DNA of 64,000 bases from Pseudophaeobacter flagellatus (GTDB lineage Bacteria; Pseudomonadota; Alphaproteobacteria; Rhodobacterales; Rhodobacteraceae), in NCBI RefSeq assembly GCF_021228235.1, contig NZ_JAJQRG010000001.1:1-64000 (forward strand), given 5' to 3'. The position numbers were made by a program, and so were the translations under genes. Under the pieces are notes generated by a model, which was given only the letters and a program-made list of their open reading frames with translations, did no database searches and was not told the DNA's origin. Below are positions 1 to 7,631 of this stretch, piece after piece; within the stretch, counting starts at the first letter, position 1; each line of letters opens with the position of its first letter.

Positions 1-430
1 GGTGTAGCTGGTGCCGGATCCCGTCAGCGTCGCGGTGGCATTGGTCAGGGAGAGATCTCCAACGACGAAGTTGGTGCTTGCTTCTGACAGGGTGATCGAC
101 GCGGTGTAGCTGCCAGCAGTCGGCCCCGATAGAGCGCCGATGGTGACAGTCGGCGGCGTACCGTCAAAGACTGCCGTCACCTCATTCGACGCCGTATTGT
201 CGTTGCCCCCCGCATCGGTGAAGCTACCCGCCCCGACCGACAGCGCGATCTGGCCATCGGCCACGGGCGTCAATGTTGCGGTGTAGCTGGTGCCGGATCC
301 CGTCAGCGTCGCGGTAGCATTGGTCAGGGAGAGATCTCCAACGACGAAGTTGGTGCTTGCTTCTGACAGGGTGATCGACGCGGTGTAGCTGCCAGCAGTC
401 GGACCCGATAGAGCGCCGATGGTGATCGTT
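1..430. repeat. Tandem 279-bp coding repeats
   Basis: The sequence at about 1-150 recurs at about 280-429 with only scattered differences (for example cgcggtggc versus cgcggtagc, cggcccc versus cggaccc). The period of 279 bp equals 93 codons, so copy number can change without breaking the frame of the Ig-like protein. Confidence 0.85.
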
Positions 431-1332
431 GGGGGAACAGCCGTCACGTTAATAGTAGCACTTGCTGTACCAGAATTGCCAAGACTGGACGTCAAATCAC
501 CTGAAGCGTTGAAAAAAGAGCCTCCGGCCACCGATGTTACATCTGCTGAAATTGTGCAGCTTGCACCCGCGCCAACTGTACCGCCCGAATAACTTATTGT
601 ACCCGATCCATTCGTGGCAGTGATCGTTCCACCCGTGCAGGTCGTCGAGGCGTTAGCTGGTGTGGCCGCCGTAACATTCGCAGGTAGGTTGTTGGTGAAA
701 CTCAACCCTGTCGCTGCACTGGAACTGGCGGTGTTGTCGATGGTAAAAGTCAAGGTTGAAGTGCCGCCCTCGACAATTGTGCTGGGCGCAAAAGCCGATG
801 TAAAATTCGGAGGAGGATCAGCGCTAACAATGTTCGTGCAATCATTGTCCAATGCAGCAGCATCAAAAGAACCCGAACCAAGTTGTCGGCCATTCGCAGT
901 ATAAGTCGCACCGATCGACTGGTCGGGAGCGTTGGTGTCAACATCATAGACGTAAAAGGTAAAATCTCCGAGCGCAGTTGGCTGAGTTTGGACATTACCG
1001 GCAAAGTCGTTCGCCAGATAGCTGTTTGCAGGTGCGTTAAACGTTGAACTACCGAGGATCACATTGGCTGAATCTGTCAGGTAGAATGCTATCCAATCGA
1101 CGGAACTCCCAAAAGCATCCGTTCCATCAGAAGGACCCGTTGGACCCGTTGCCTGTGCAAGGAATGAGGTCGTAGATCCACCTGCGCCGCAAGTTCCGTC
1201 CGACTGAAGCCGGAAGCTTGAAACAGACACGCTTTGCGCATGGCCGACGCTAACGCTCGCAAGGATCCATAACACCGACGACACAAAACCAAGAAAAACC
1301 CGGAAACGAATTGATTCAATAAAAGCGACCAT
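1..1332 (-). CDS. Secreted Ig-like repeat surface protein (partial, C-terminus outside window)
   Basis: An open frame of 444 codons starts at ATG 1330-1332 and runs off the left edge without a stop. The N-terminus has a charged start, a hydrophobic stretch and an Ala-x-Ala-like cleavage site near residue 32 (GHA before QSVSV), so it is exported. Residues about 175-280 resemble the DUF11/DUF7933-type adhesin domain (FAPSTIVEGGTSTLTFTIDN). From about residue 297 there are tandem bacterial Ig-like (Big_12-type) repeats of 93 residues, each with a VADGQIALSVGAGSFTDAGG signature. Two nearly identical 279-bp units are visible (starting near 1 and 280). Such proteins usually end in an OmpA-like, autotransporter or sorting domain; that end cannot be seen. 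Role is probably surface adhesion or structure (inference). Confidence 0.8.
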   Translation of the reverse strand, partial: MVAFIESIRFRVFLGFVSSVLWILASVSVGHAQSVSVSSFRLQSDGTCGAGGSTTSFLAQATGPTGPSDGTDAFGSSVDWIAFYLTDSANVILGSSTFNAPANSYLANDFAGNVQTQPTALGDFTFYVYDVDTNAPDQSIGATYTANGRQLGSGSFDAAALDNDCTNIVSADPPPNFTSAFAPSTIVEGGTSTLTFTIDNTASSSAATGLSFTNNLPANVTAATPANASTTCTGGTITATNGSGTISYSGGTVGAGASCTISADVTSVAGGSFFNASGDLTSSLGNSGTASATINVTAVPPTITIGALSGPTAGSYTASITLSEASTNFVVGDLSLTNATATLTGSGTSYTATLTPVADGQIALSVGAGSFTDAGGNDNTASNEVTAVFDGTPPTVTIGALSGPTAGSYTASITLSEASTNFVVGDLSLTNATATLTGSGTSYT

Positions 1333-1966
1333 GGCCTCACCATAAAAAAACATTTTCGTCGGAACTCGTACTGCCCTGAAGCGATATTTGTTGAGTCCTT
1401 GTCTGAGGTTGAAGCGTTTATCCTTTAGACTGCAGCAATTTGATCACATTATTTTAACGATCTTGAGATCTCTCTAAAGTTGTGGTTTGATACTCAAACC
1501 TCAGCGGCACTTTTCCTCGGCAGTCGTGATTTCGGTGAAAGTATCAATGCGTCATTGTGAATGTCTGCATTACTCTGTGGATACGAATAATGCAGTTCTT
1601 GCAGCGAAGGCCGACTCCCGCCCTTTCCAGTAGGCACATCCCCTGGGCCTAGTCATGCAAGCGTGGGGCTGCTTCCAGCCCAAACTCGACATCCGTGCAA
1701 GGTGTGGCATTGCGCCAGTCACCGACGCAAAGGGCGGATTGCAGACATTCGCTGCGGGTATGAAACGACGAGCCTGTTGGACGTAAAGCAGACGCAGATC
1801 ACTCTGGGCAGCCTCAAACCTGAGCGCGCGTTGCTCTGCCTCGGTCTTCCAGTCCGCTGCTTCGGTTGCAGATTAGGCTAAAAACACGTTCAACCTCTCG
1901 AAGTAGCGTGCATATTCGAACCCGATGTGCTTGGTTGATAAGCATTAACGTAGAGGCGAGAGCATT
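1333..1966. other. Gene-free intergenic stretch
   Basis: About 630 bp between the divergently oriented Ig-repeat gene and the SIR2 gene. The short open frames here do not look coding. It must hold the promoters of both flanking genes. Around 1735-1762 it contains gcagacattcgctgc, a word of the degenerate intergenic sequence type that recurs elsewhere in the window. Confidence 0.5.
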
Positions 1967-3097
1967 TTGTCAAAAATCAACAAGTCCGATATTTACGATA
2001 AGAATTTGAACTTTTTGCTAGGGTCGGGAGCATCACATGGCCTCTTGCCGACGTTAGCTTTAAAGTTAAAGGTGGATGGGACCGAAATTGCTCACACTGT
2101 AGAAACGCTGGCAACAAAGTATGCAGGCAGCCCAGATATACTGGCACACCTATTCTCATGGTATGTTCAAGAAGTCATATCGCCCGCAGCACAATACGAT
2201 CCCGACGATGTGATCTTTAATACTGCAGAGCAAGACAAAGCAATTGAGAATTATCAAATTTTTCTCAGCACGGTTCTCAAGTTTCTCGCCAAGAAGAAGG
2301 ACAAAAATAGGGCGAATATTTTTACTACAAACTATGATGGGATGATTGCTCACACTGGTGAGCAGTTACTTCGCATCGGCGCATATGACTTTCATCTGAA
2401 CGACGGGGGGGCTGGATTTGTCAAACGAACCCTGAACGCTAGAAACTTTAGTCGATACTATCAAGACCACGGGGTGTTCGATCGGCACGCCAAGAGCGTA
2501 CCACAAATCAATTTAATCCAACTCCACGGAAGCGTCTATTGGTACAAAGACGAAGAAAATATCGAGATATCTTACGACCTCAAGCGTGCGTCAAAGAGAG
2601 TTAATGAAGTACCATGTAGAGAGAGCGAAGCTTTTAAAGCTATCCTGTCAGATGAAACCAAAACAGATTTAGGCTTGGCAGCACTTAACCTTACTTCAGA
2701 AGATCCGCAGGCAAATTTGAGTTTTCAAAGCAGTTACGAAACTTTGCCCGTAGTGAATCCGACCAAGTGGAAATTTCATGAGACTGTGTTCGAAGAGCAC
2801 TATTATCAAATGCTTCGGCTGCTGAGCTATGAGCTAGAAAAACCCGACTCAGTCTTTATCGCCTTCGGCTTCTCTTTTGCAGATGAGCACATCCTAAATC
2901 TAGTCAAACGCTCTTTGTCTAATCCTTCTTTGCAGCTCTTTATCTGCTGTTTTTCCGGCGAGACAGTAAGTGAGATGAAGGGAAAGTTCAAGGGTTTTGA
3001 CAACGTAGAATTTATTACCGTCGATGGTGACCTCGACTTTACTTCGTTTAACAAGGAAGTGTTCAACGTTAGCAGCGAGGGGCTTGCTGTAGAATGA
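1967..3097 (+). CDS. SIR2-domain NADase of a SIR2-HerA anti-phage system
   Basis: A 376-residue SIR2_2-type protein. Visible motifs are the nucleotide-binding GSGAS (residues 19-23), TTNYD (120-124), LHGSVYW with the candidate catalytic His187, and a C-terminal GFSFADEHI typical of defence-associated SIR2 proteins. These enzymes hydrolyse NAD+ when phage infection is sensed, stopping growth of the infected cell (established for the family). The start is TTG at 1967 with GAGG about 10 nt upstream; the in-frame ATG at 1925 is followed by a stop. The stop overlaps the start of the HerA gene (ATGA), so the two are translationally coupled. Base composition is clearly more AT-rich than the core genes, consistent with horizontal transfer. 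Confidence 0.9.
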   Translation: MSKINKSDIYDKNLNFLLGSGASHGLLPTLALKLKVDGTEIAHTVETLATKYAGSPDILAHLFSWYVQEVISPAAQYDPDDVIFNTAEQDKAIENYQIFLSTVLKFLAKKKDKNRANIFTTNYDGMIAHTGEQLLRIGAYDFHLNDGGAGFVKRTLNARNFSRYYQDHGVFDRHAKSVPQINLIQLHGSVYWYKDEENIEISYDLKRASKRVNEVPCRESEAFKAILSDETKTDLGLAALNLTSEDPQANLSFQSSYETLPVVNPTKWKFHETVFEEHYYQMLRLLSYELEKPDSVFIAFGFSFADEHILNLVKRSLSNPSLQLFICCFSGETVSEMKGKFKGFDNVEFITVDGDLDFTSFNKEVFNVSSEGLAVE

Positions 3098-4884
3098 GCA
3101 TCCCAATAGGCGCAGTAATATCTGTAATGGGGGTCGAGGTGGCGGTGAAGGCCTTCGAGAACTCTAACCATGAAACACACTTTCATGGCGGTAAACGCTA
3201 TAAAGGCATCTCGATACGAGAGTTTATTGCAATCGAACATGGTTTTCGCGAAATAGTTTGCACCGTAGAGGGCGAATTTCTGGACGAGAAGAACTACGAG
3301 ACAGAAGGGACAATCAAGACCTTTACGCGAAAATTGAAGGTCAAACCGATTGGCTACTTTGAAGATGGGGCGTTCAAAGATGGGATAAAGTTCCTACCCA
3401 AAATCGGAGACATCGCTAGGCTGTTGTCCGAAGAACAAGTAAGTAACATATTTGAACGCAATACTGTTGAGAGCTATATCATCGGAAAGCTCCTCAAAGA
3501 GGAACTAGCGGTATCCCTTCCGTGGGGACGACTTTTCAACTCTCATCTTGGAATTTTTGGGAACACTGGAAGCGGCAAGTCAAACACTTTGACTAAGCTC
3601 TACACAGTTTTGTTTGACAATAAGATTGAAGCTATGGGAGGCCGTAGCAAGTTTGTGTTTCTGGACTTCAACGGAGAATACACTGGCAACCAGTTGGCAA
3701 GCGAGAACCATAAGAGGGTAATTAGGTTAAAAACGCGAACCGATGATGGTGACAAGTTCGTCTTGCACGAGGATGAGTTTTGGGACGCTGAAACACTGGG
3801 CATTCTTTTTCAAGCAACAGCGAATACGCAAAGACCATTTCTGCGCAGAGTCACATCAGGAAGGAAGAGGTTTGCAAATATTCCTAACAGTCTGAATACC
3901 TATTTACGAAAGACTTTTCGGAACGTTCTGACTTCATCCGACCCGAACCTAGAAGCTCTAGAACTCTTAAAAACACTAGCCAGAAATGTTACTTATGACC
4001 AAGGTCTAATGGACTCACTTGGAAAGGTCGCCCGACAAAGTGGTAACAATACAAGCACATTTCACCATGTAATCGGCCCCGGCGACTGGCGTTTTCTGGC
4101 TAACGATGACAACTTCTATAACTCTGAGTTTGAAGTAAAACTCAACAATATCAACCTGTCCGAAGTATCTGGTTTTAACGAGCTATTGATACGTTCAACC
4201 CTTCAAGTCATTCGAGATGTCCTGTCAGGTTCAGCACAGTACGATCATATCAACCCCCTTCTACGCCGAATAGAAGCTTTGAAAAGCGATTTTTCCAGAG
4301 TGCTGTCCGTTGTGGACAGTGTAGAGGTCGATCCAAAGTTGATAACTGTCATTTCGCTTAGAGAATGCAAGCAGGAAGTAAAAAAGATACTGCCTATTCT
4401 GATTGCCAAACATCACTATGAACAACACAAAGCGGTTGTTGGTTCTCCGCCTACAACAACACTCCATCTTGTAATTGACGAAGCACACAACATTTTATCG
4501 CAGCAGTCGAACCGAGAAGCAGAAAGCTGGAAGGACTATCGACTCGAACTTTTTGAGGAGATTGTCAAAGAAGGACGAAAGTTTGGAGTATTCATCACGC
4601 TTGCAAGCCAGAGGCCTGCGGACATATCACCTACAATCGTGTCTCAGCTCCACAATTACTTCATCCACCGATTGGTGAATGACCGGGACCTAGCCTTACT
4701 CGAAAATACCATTTCGACCCTCGACAGTGTTTCCCGCAGCCAAATCCCTTCGCTCCCACAGGGAGCGTGTGTCGTGACTGGCACCACGTTCGACATACCG
4801 ATGCTTATGCAAATCGACAAACTCCCCGCCAACCGAGAGCCCGACAGTGGCGACGTTCAGCTCGACCAAATCTGGGGAGATTAG
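3094..4884 (+). CDS. herA: HerA-type ATPase partner of the SIR2 protein
   Basis: A 596-residue FtsK/HerA-superfamily ATPase (DUF87). Residues about 1-110 form the N-terminal HAS-barrel-like region; Walker A GNTGSGKS lies at 156-163 and Walker B LVIDEAHN at about 457-464; a downstream segment TLASQRPADIS carries the sensor Gln and an Arg-finger-type region follows near the C-terminus. Family members form hexameric DNA-translocating ATPases; in SIR2-HerA systems the ATPase assembles with SIR2 into a large complex needed for defence (established for characterised pairs). It overlaps the SIR2 stop by 4 bp. No third gene is visible in the operon. A DUF4297-HerA system is excluded because the partner is a clear SIR2 protein. 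Confidence 0.9.
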   Translation: MSIPIGAVISVMGVEVAVKAFENSNHETHFHGGKRYKGISIREFIAIEHGFREIVCTVEGEFLDEKNYETEGTIKTFTRKLKVKPIGYFEDGAFKDGIKFLPKIGDIARLLSEEQVSNIFERNTVESYIIGKLLKEELAVSLPWGRLFNSHLGIFGNTGSGKSNTLTKLYTVLFDNKIEAMGGRSKFVFLDFNGEYTGNQLASENHKRVIRLKTRTDDGDKFVLHEDEFWDAETLGILFQATANTQRPFLRRVTSGRKRFANIPNSLNTYLRKTFRNVLTSSDPNLEALELLKTLARNVTYDQGLMDSLGKVARQSGNNTSTFHHVIGPGDWRFLANDDNFYNSEFEVKLNNINLSEVSGFNELLIRSTLQVIRDVLSGSAQYDHINPLLRRIEALKSDFSRVLSVVDSVEVDPKLITVISLRECKQEVKKILPILIAKHHYEQHKAVVGSPPTTTLHLVIDEAHNILSQQSNREAESWKDYRLELFEEIVKEGRKFGVFITLASQRPADISPTIVSQLHNYFIHRLVNDRDLALLENTISTLDSVSRSQIPSLPQGACVVTGTTFDIPMLMQIDKLPANREPDSGDVQLDQIWGD

Positions 4885-5093
4885 AAGATGTTAAGGAAAA
4901 TTTGGGTCAGTCCTTCAGAGCCAGAACCAAATATCGAATTCTTAGGGAAGTCCCGTACAGTGCTAGTTCGCATAGGTTTTGATTTTGCAACTGCGGCGGA
5001 AGTCCGGTCTGATGGGCCGCACCGCAGCATCCAAAATTTGGCTGGACGTCGGTTCTGGGCCGTCCCCGCCTCAATGTTGCGGTCGGTTCCCTA
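4885..5093. repeat. Degenerate dispersed intergenic sequence
   Basis: Between the HerA gene and the first insertion sequence. The segment at 5014-5035 (gggccgcaccgcagcatc core) matches 42399-42421 closely (gggccgcgccgcagcatc) with similar flanks. No coding frame is convincing here. Confidence 0.45.
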
Positions 5094-5156
5094 GGGTCAG
5101 GACCCATTAATTTCCGTATGGCGGCGTGATTCATCGGTCGAAAATTGAGCGATGAT

Positions 5157-5504
5157 ATGAGCGATCTTTTCTGGCTGACGGACGCGCAGATGGCGCGTTT
5201 GGAGCCCTACTTTCCGAAGCCCCATGGCAAACCACGTGTGGATGATCGGCGTGTGCTGAGTGGCATTATCTTCATCAATCGCAATGGCTTGCGCTGGCGA
5301 GATGCCCCCAAGGAGTATGGTTCGCACAAGACCCTGTACAATCGCTGGAAGCGATGGAGCGACAAAGGGGTCTTTGCCCAGATCATGATGGGTCTGGTCG
5401 CCGAGCATAGCGAGGAAAAGACCGTCATGATTGACGCTACCTATTTGAAGGCCCACCGCACCGCGACCAGTATGGGCGTCAAAAAAGGGGGCGTGGACGT
5501 TTGA
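5157..5504 (+). CDS. IS5-family transposase, N-terminal frame (OrfA), copy 1
   Basis: Encodes MSDLFWLTDAQMARL..., the N-terminal DUF4096-type half of an IS427 transposase, including the first catalytic Asp in VMIDATYLKAH. The ATG at 5157 is preferred to the upstream TTG at 5145 because it matches the start of copy 2. The frame contains an A6G5 run at 5481-5491; a -1 slip there joins it to the next frame and gives the full transposase. Confidence 0.85.
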   Translation: MSDLFWLTDAQMARLEPYFPKPHGKPRVDDRRVLSGIIFINRNGLRWRDAPKEYGSHKTLYNRWKRWSDKGVFAQIMMGLVAEHSEEKTVMIDATYLKAHRTATSMGVKKGGVDV

Positions 5505-5914
5505 TCGGTCGGACCAAGGGTGGTATGAACACCAAATTGCATGCCGTCTGTGACAGCCAGGGGCGTCCGCTGAACCTTTTCGTCACGGCTGGTCAGGTCA
5601 GCGACTATATCGGCGCACGGGCTTTGCTCAGCAGTCTGCCGAACGTCGATTGGTTACTTGGTGACAGGGGCTATGACGCTGACTGGTTCAGAGAAGCCCT
5701 GCAAGACAAGTGCATACGGCCATGCATCCCGGGGCGAAAGCAACTCAAGACGACAGTGAAATACGACAAGCGACGGTACAAGCGTCGCAACCGGATCGAG
5801 ATCATGTTCGGCAGGCTGAAAGACTGGCGACGGGTCGCAACCCGATATGACCCCTGCCCCAAAGTCTTCCTTTCGGCAATCGCCCTCGCCGCAACTGTCA
5901 TTTATTGGTTATGA
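5501..5914 (+). CDS. IS5-family transposase, C-terminal DDE frame (OrfB), copy 1
   Basis: The downstream frame holds the remaining DDE residues: the second Asp in LLGDRGYDADWF and the Glu in RNRIEIMFGRLKDW. It lies in the -1 frame relative to OrfA and overlaps it, so it is probably expressed as a frameshift fusion. It ends just inside the right inverted repeat. No internal stop is seen, so the element may still be active. Confidence 0.85.
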   Translation: MIGRTKGGMNTKLHAVCDSQGRPLNLFVTAGQVSDYIGARALLSSLPNVDWLLGDRGYDADWFREALQDKCIRPCIPGRKQLKTTVKYDKRRYKRRNRIEIMFGRLKDWRRVATRYDPCPKVFLSAIALAATVIYWL

Positions 5915-6003
5915 GTCCTGAACCTAGGGGTGCTATAGGCATCCATCATGGCCCTTGCAATCACACTAATCCTACCCCCACGGGGTCTAAATGCTGTTCC
6001 GAT

Positions 6004-6156
6004 TTACTTTCCCTTGCCTGAGCGCATGAACATCCAAAACAGCACAACACAAGAGAGAGAAATCGGAACCATAATGTCGGTATAGATGTGTAGTTCACGA
6101 AGCAAATACCAAAGACCAAAGGCCACAATCGGTACTAAGCGTACTAGAATATCCAT
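6004..6156 (-). CDS. Small two-helix membrane protein between two IS copies
   Basis: A 50-codon frame from ATG 6154-6156 to TAA 6004-6006. It encodes MDILVRLVPIVAFGLWYLL..., with two hydrophobic stretches (residues about 4-19 and 28-44) and a basic C-terminus (RSGKGK). AAGGA lies about 12 nt upstream of the start. It follows the truncated gene at 6171-6333 by 14 nt on the same strand, so the two were probably one operon before the IS landed. No family recognised. Confidence 0.5.
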   Translation of the reverse strand: MDILVRLVPIVAFGLWYLLRELHIYTDIMVPISLSCVVLFWMFMRSGKGK

Positions 6157-6170
6157 TTCATCCAAAATCC

Positions 6171-6333
6171 TTATCTGTAAAATCCAGGAGGAATACCATT
6201 AGCATTCTTTGGAAAGCGGCCACTAAATGCCGGCAACTTGTCGGCACTACTGTAGGGGAAATCCTGCCAAGACTCATCTATAGAATAACAGACCCCGCCT
6301 TCTCTCTTGCAAGCCCTTTTGCAAAATCCTCTA
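6171..6333 (-). pseudogene. C-terminal fragment of a gene cut by IS copy 2
   Basis: A coding-like frame enters from the IS boundary and ends at TAA 6171-6173. The readable product includes CKREGGVCYSIDESW and ends GIPPGFYR. The 5' part is missing where the IS427 element inserted. It is followed by the small membrane-protein gene. The original protein is not recognised. Confidence 0.4.
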
Positions 6334-6408
6334 GGCTCAGGACCTATTAATCGGCTTGAGATCGCATTGGTTGCATGATTCAAATCCCCAAACTTTCAGG
6401 GGGGTATC

Positions 6409-6756
6409 ATGAGCAATCTTTTTTGGCTGACCGACGAACAGATGGCGCGTCTGCGTCCGTTCTTCCCCAAGAGCCATTGCAAGCCGAGGGTCGATGATCG
6501 GCGGGTGTTAAGTGGGATAATTTTCATCAATCGCAATGGCTTACGGTGGTGCGATGCACCGAAAGAATATGGCCCGCCGAAGACGCTCTATAATCGCTGG
6601 AAACGCTGGAGCGAGATGGGTGTTTTTGCCAGGATGTTTGAAGGGTTGGCCGCAGAGGCGACGGCCCCGACGACAATCTTGATCGACGCGACCTATCTCA
6701 AAGCCCATCGCACGGCATCAAGCCTGCGGGGTAAAAAGGGGGGCGTGGGCGCCTGA
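6409..6756 (+). CDS. IS5-family transposase, N-terminal frame (OrfA), copy 2
   Basis: 115 residues beginning MSNLFWLTDEQMARL, with the first catalytic Asp in ILIDATYLKAH. The frame contains an A5G6 run at 6733-6743, the likely -1 frameshift site joining it to the DDE frame. A good ribosome-binding sequence (ggggg) lies just upstream of the ATG. Confidence 0.85.
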   Translation: MSNLFWLTDEQMARLRPFFPKSHCKPRVDDRRVLSGIIFINRNGLRWCDAPKEYGPPKTLYNRWKRWSEMGVFARMFEGLAAEATAPTTILIDATYLKAHRTASSLRGKKGGVGA

Positions 6757-6776
6757 TCGGGCGGACCAAAGGTGGC

Positions 6777-7166
6777 ATGAACACCAAGTTGCATGCCATC
6801 ACCGACACCGACGGGCGGCCCATCCGCTTCTTCATAACGGCTGGCCAGATCAGCGACTATACAGGTGCGGCGGCTCTTCTGGGCTACATGCCGAAAGCCC
6901 AGTGGCTTCTGGGAGATCGCGGATATGATGCCGACTGGTTCCGCGAAGCCCTGCAGGATATGGGGATCAGGCCCTGCATCCCGGGCCGAAAGGCACGAAA
7001 GAAACCCGTCAAATACGACAAACGCCGCTACAAGCGCCGCAATCGCATCGAGATCATGTTCGGGCGCCTGAAGGATTGGCGGCGGGTCGCCACGCGATAC
7101 GACCGCTGCCCCGAAGTCTTCCTATCCGCCATCGCTCTCGCAGCTACGGTCATGTTTTGGTTATGA
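6777..7166 (+). CDS. IS5-family transposase, C-terminal DDE frame (OrfB), copy 2
   Basis: Contains LLGDRGYDADWF and RNRIEIMFGRLKDW with the second Asp and the Glu of the catalytic triad. The -1 frame relative to OrfA is open upstream of this first ATG, as expected for a frameshift fusion product. It is intact up to the right inverted repeat. Confidence 0.83.
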   Translation: MNTKLHAITDTDGRPIRFFITAGQISDYTGAAALLGYMPKAQWLLGDRGYDADWFREALQDMGIRPCIPGRKARKKPVKYDKRRYKRRNRIEIMFGRLKDWRRVATRYDRCPEVFLSAIALAATVMFWL

Positions 7167-7450
7167 GTCCTGAGCCTAAACACTATGACCTCGTCGGGAA
7201 ATTTCTTGGTCTGGTCTGCGCGACACTCTGTAGATCATGGCAGACGACCGCTTCGTACCGCTCTGCCGCCGTTGGCCCCAAAATTTCGCTGCACCTCTCA
7301 TCAATGACCGCTTCTCACGCGGCATCGCCTGGGCGACATGGGCAACAAAGTCGGGGCTAAGGGCGATTTTGAAGTCGCACATAGCCGTTAGTATCACTCC
7401 GAATCAGGTATACCCAATCTCCAAACCACATTGAAAATAAATGGAAATCA

Positions 7451-7500
7451 TTTGATTGTGGATCAGGAGGTCGCCCGTTCGAACCGGGCAGGTGGTACCA
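7451..7500 (+). tRNA. 3' half of a tRNA with GTG anticodon (His-like), island attachment scar
   Basis: The 50 bp fold as anticodon arm (tttga / loop ttgtgga / tcagg, anticodon GTG), a 5-nt variable loop, a perfect T arm (gcccg ttcgaac cgggc), the 3' acceptor strand aggtggt and ACCA. No 5' acceptor strand or D arm precedes it. Alphaproteobacterial tRNA-His genes can carry A73, so the discriminator fits. Integrases commonly recombine in tRNA 3' ends, leaving such a fragment at the far end of the element. It is a remnant, not a functional tRNA. Confidence 0.7.
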
Positions 7501-7631
7501 TTTACCGCTCTATATGCATAATGAGATATGGCATCACCGCTTGTACCAGGCGATTGATAGGCTGTTATCTTTGATGGGGTGCGGTGTATTCCTGTGCTTT
7601 CTGACTTTGCTATTGATCGTGGGATTTGACT

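Larger units (their letters stand above)
5094..5924 (+). mobile_element. IS5-family (IS427-group) insertion sequence, copy 1
   Basis: About 831 bp bounded by imperfect terminal inverted repeats (left gggtcaggacccat, right read inward ggttcaggactcat) and flanked by TA on both sides, inside CTAG-like sequence, as expected for this group's short target duplication. It carries two overlapping transposase frames. It is clearly diverged from copy 2 at 6334-7176, so the two are separate arrivals rather than a recent duplication. Confidence 0.85.
6334..7176 (+). mobile_element. IS5-family (IS427-group) insertion sequence, copy 2
   Basis: About 843 bp with terminal inverted repeats (left ggctcaggacctat, right read inward ggctcaggactcat) flanked by TA. 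Organisation is the same as copy 1, but nucleotide and protein differences are many. It interrupts an older gene on the minus strand (fragment at 6171-6333). Confidence 0.87.

Noticed and set aside
1-430. CRISPR array
   Set aside because: The repeats are long, coding and adjacent without spacers; no cas genes are present anywhere in the window.
1663-1881. 72-codon plus-strand frame
   Set aside because: Low-complexity, Cys-rich composition unlike real proteins, no ribosome-binding site, inside degenerate repeat-like DNA.
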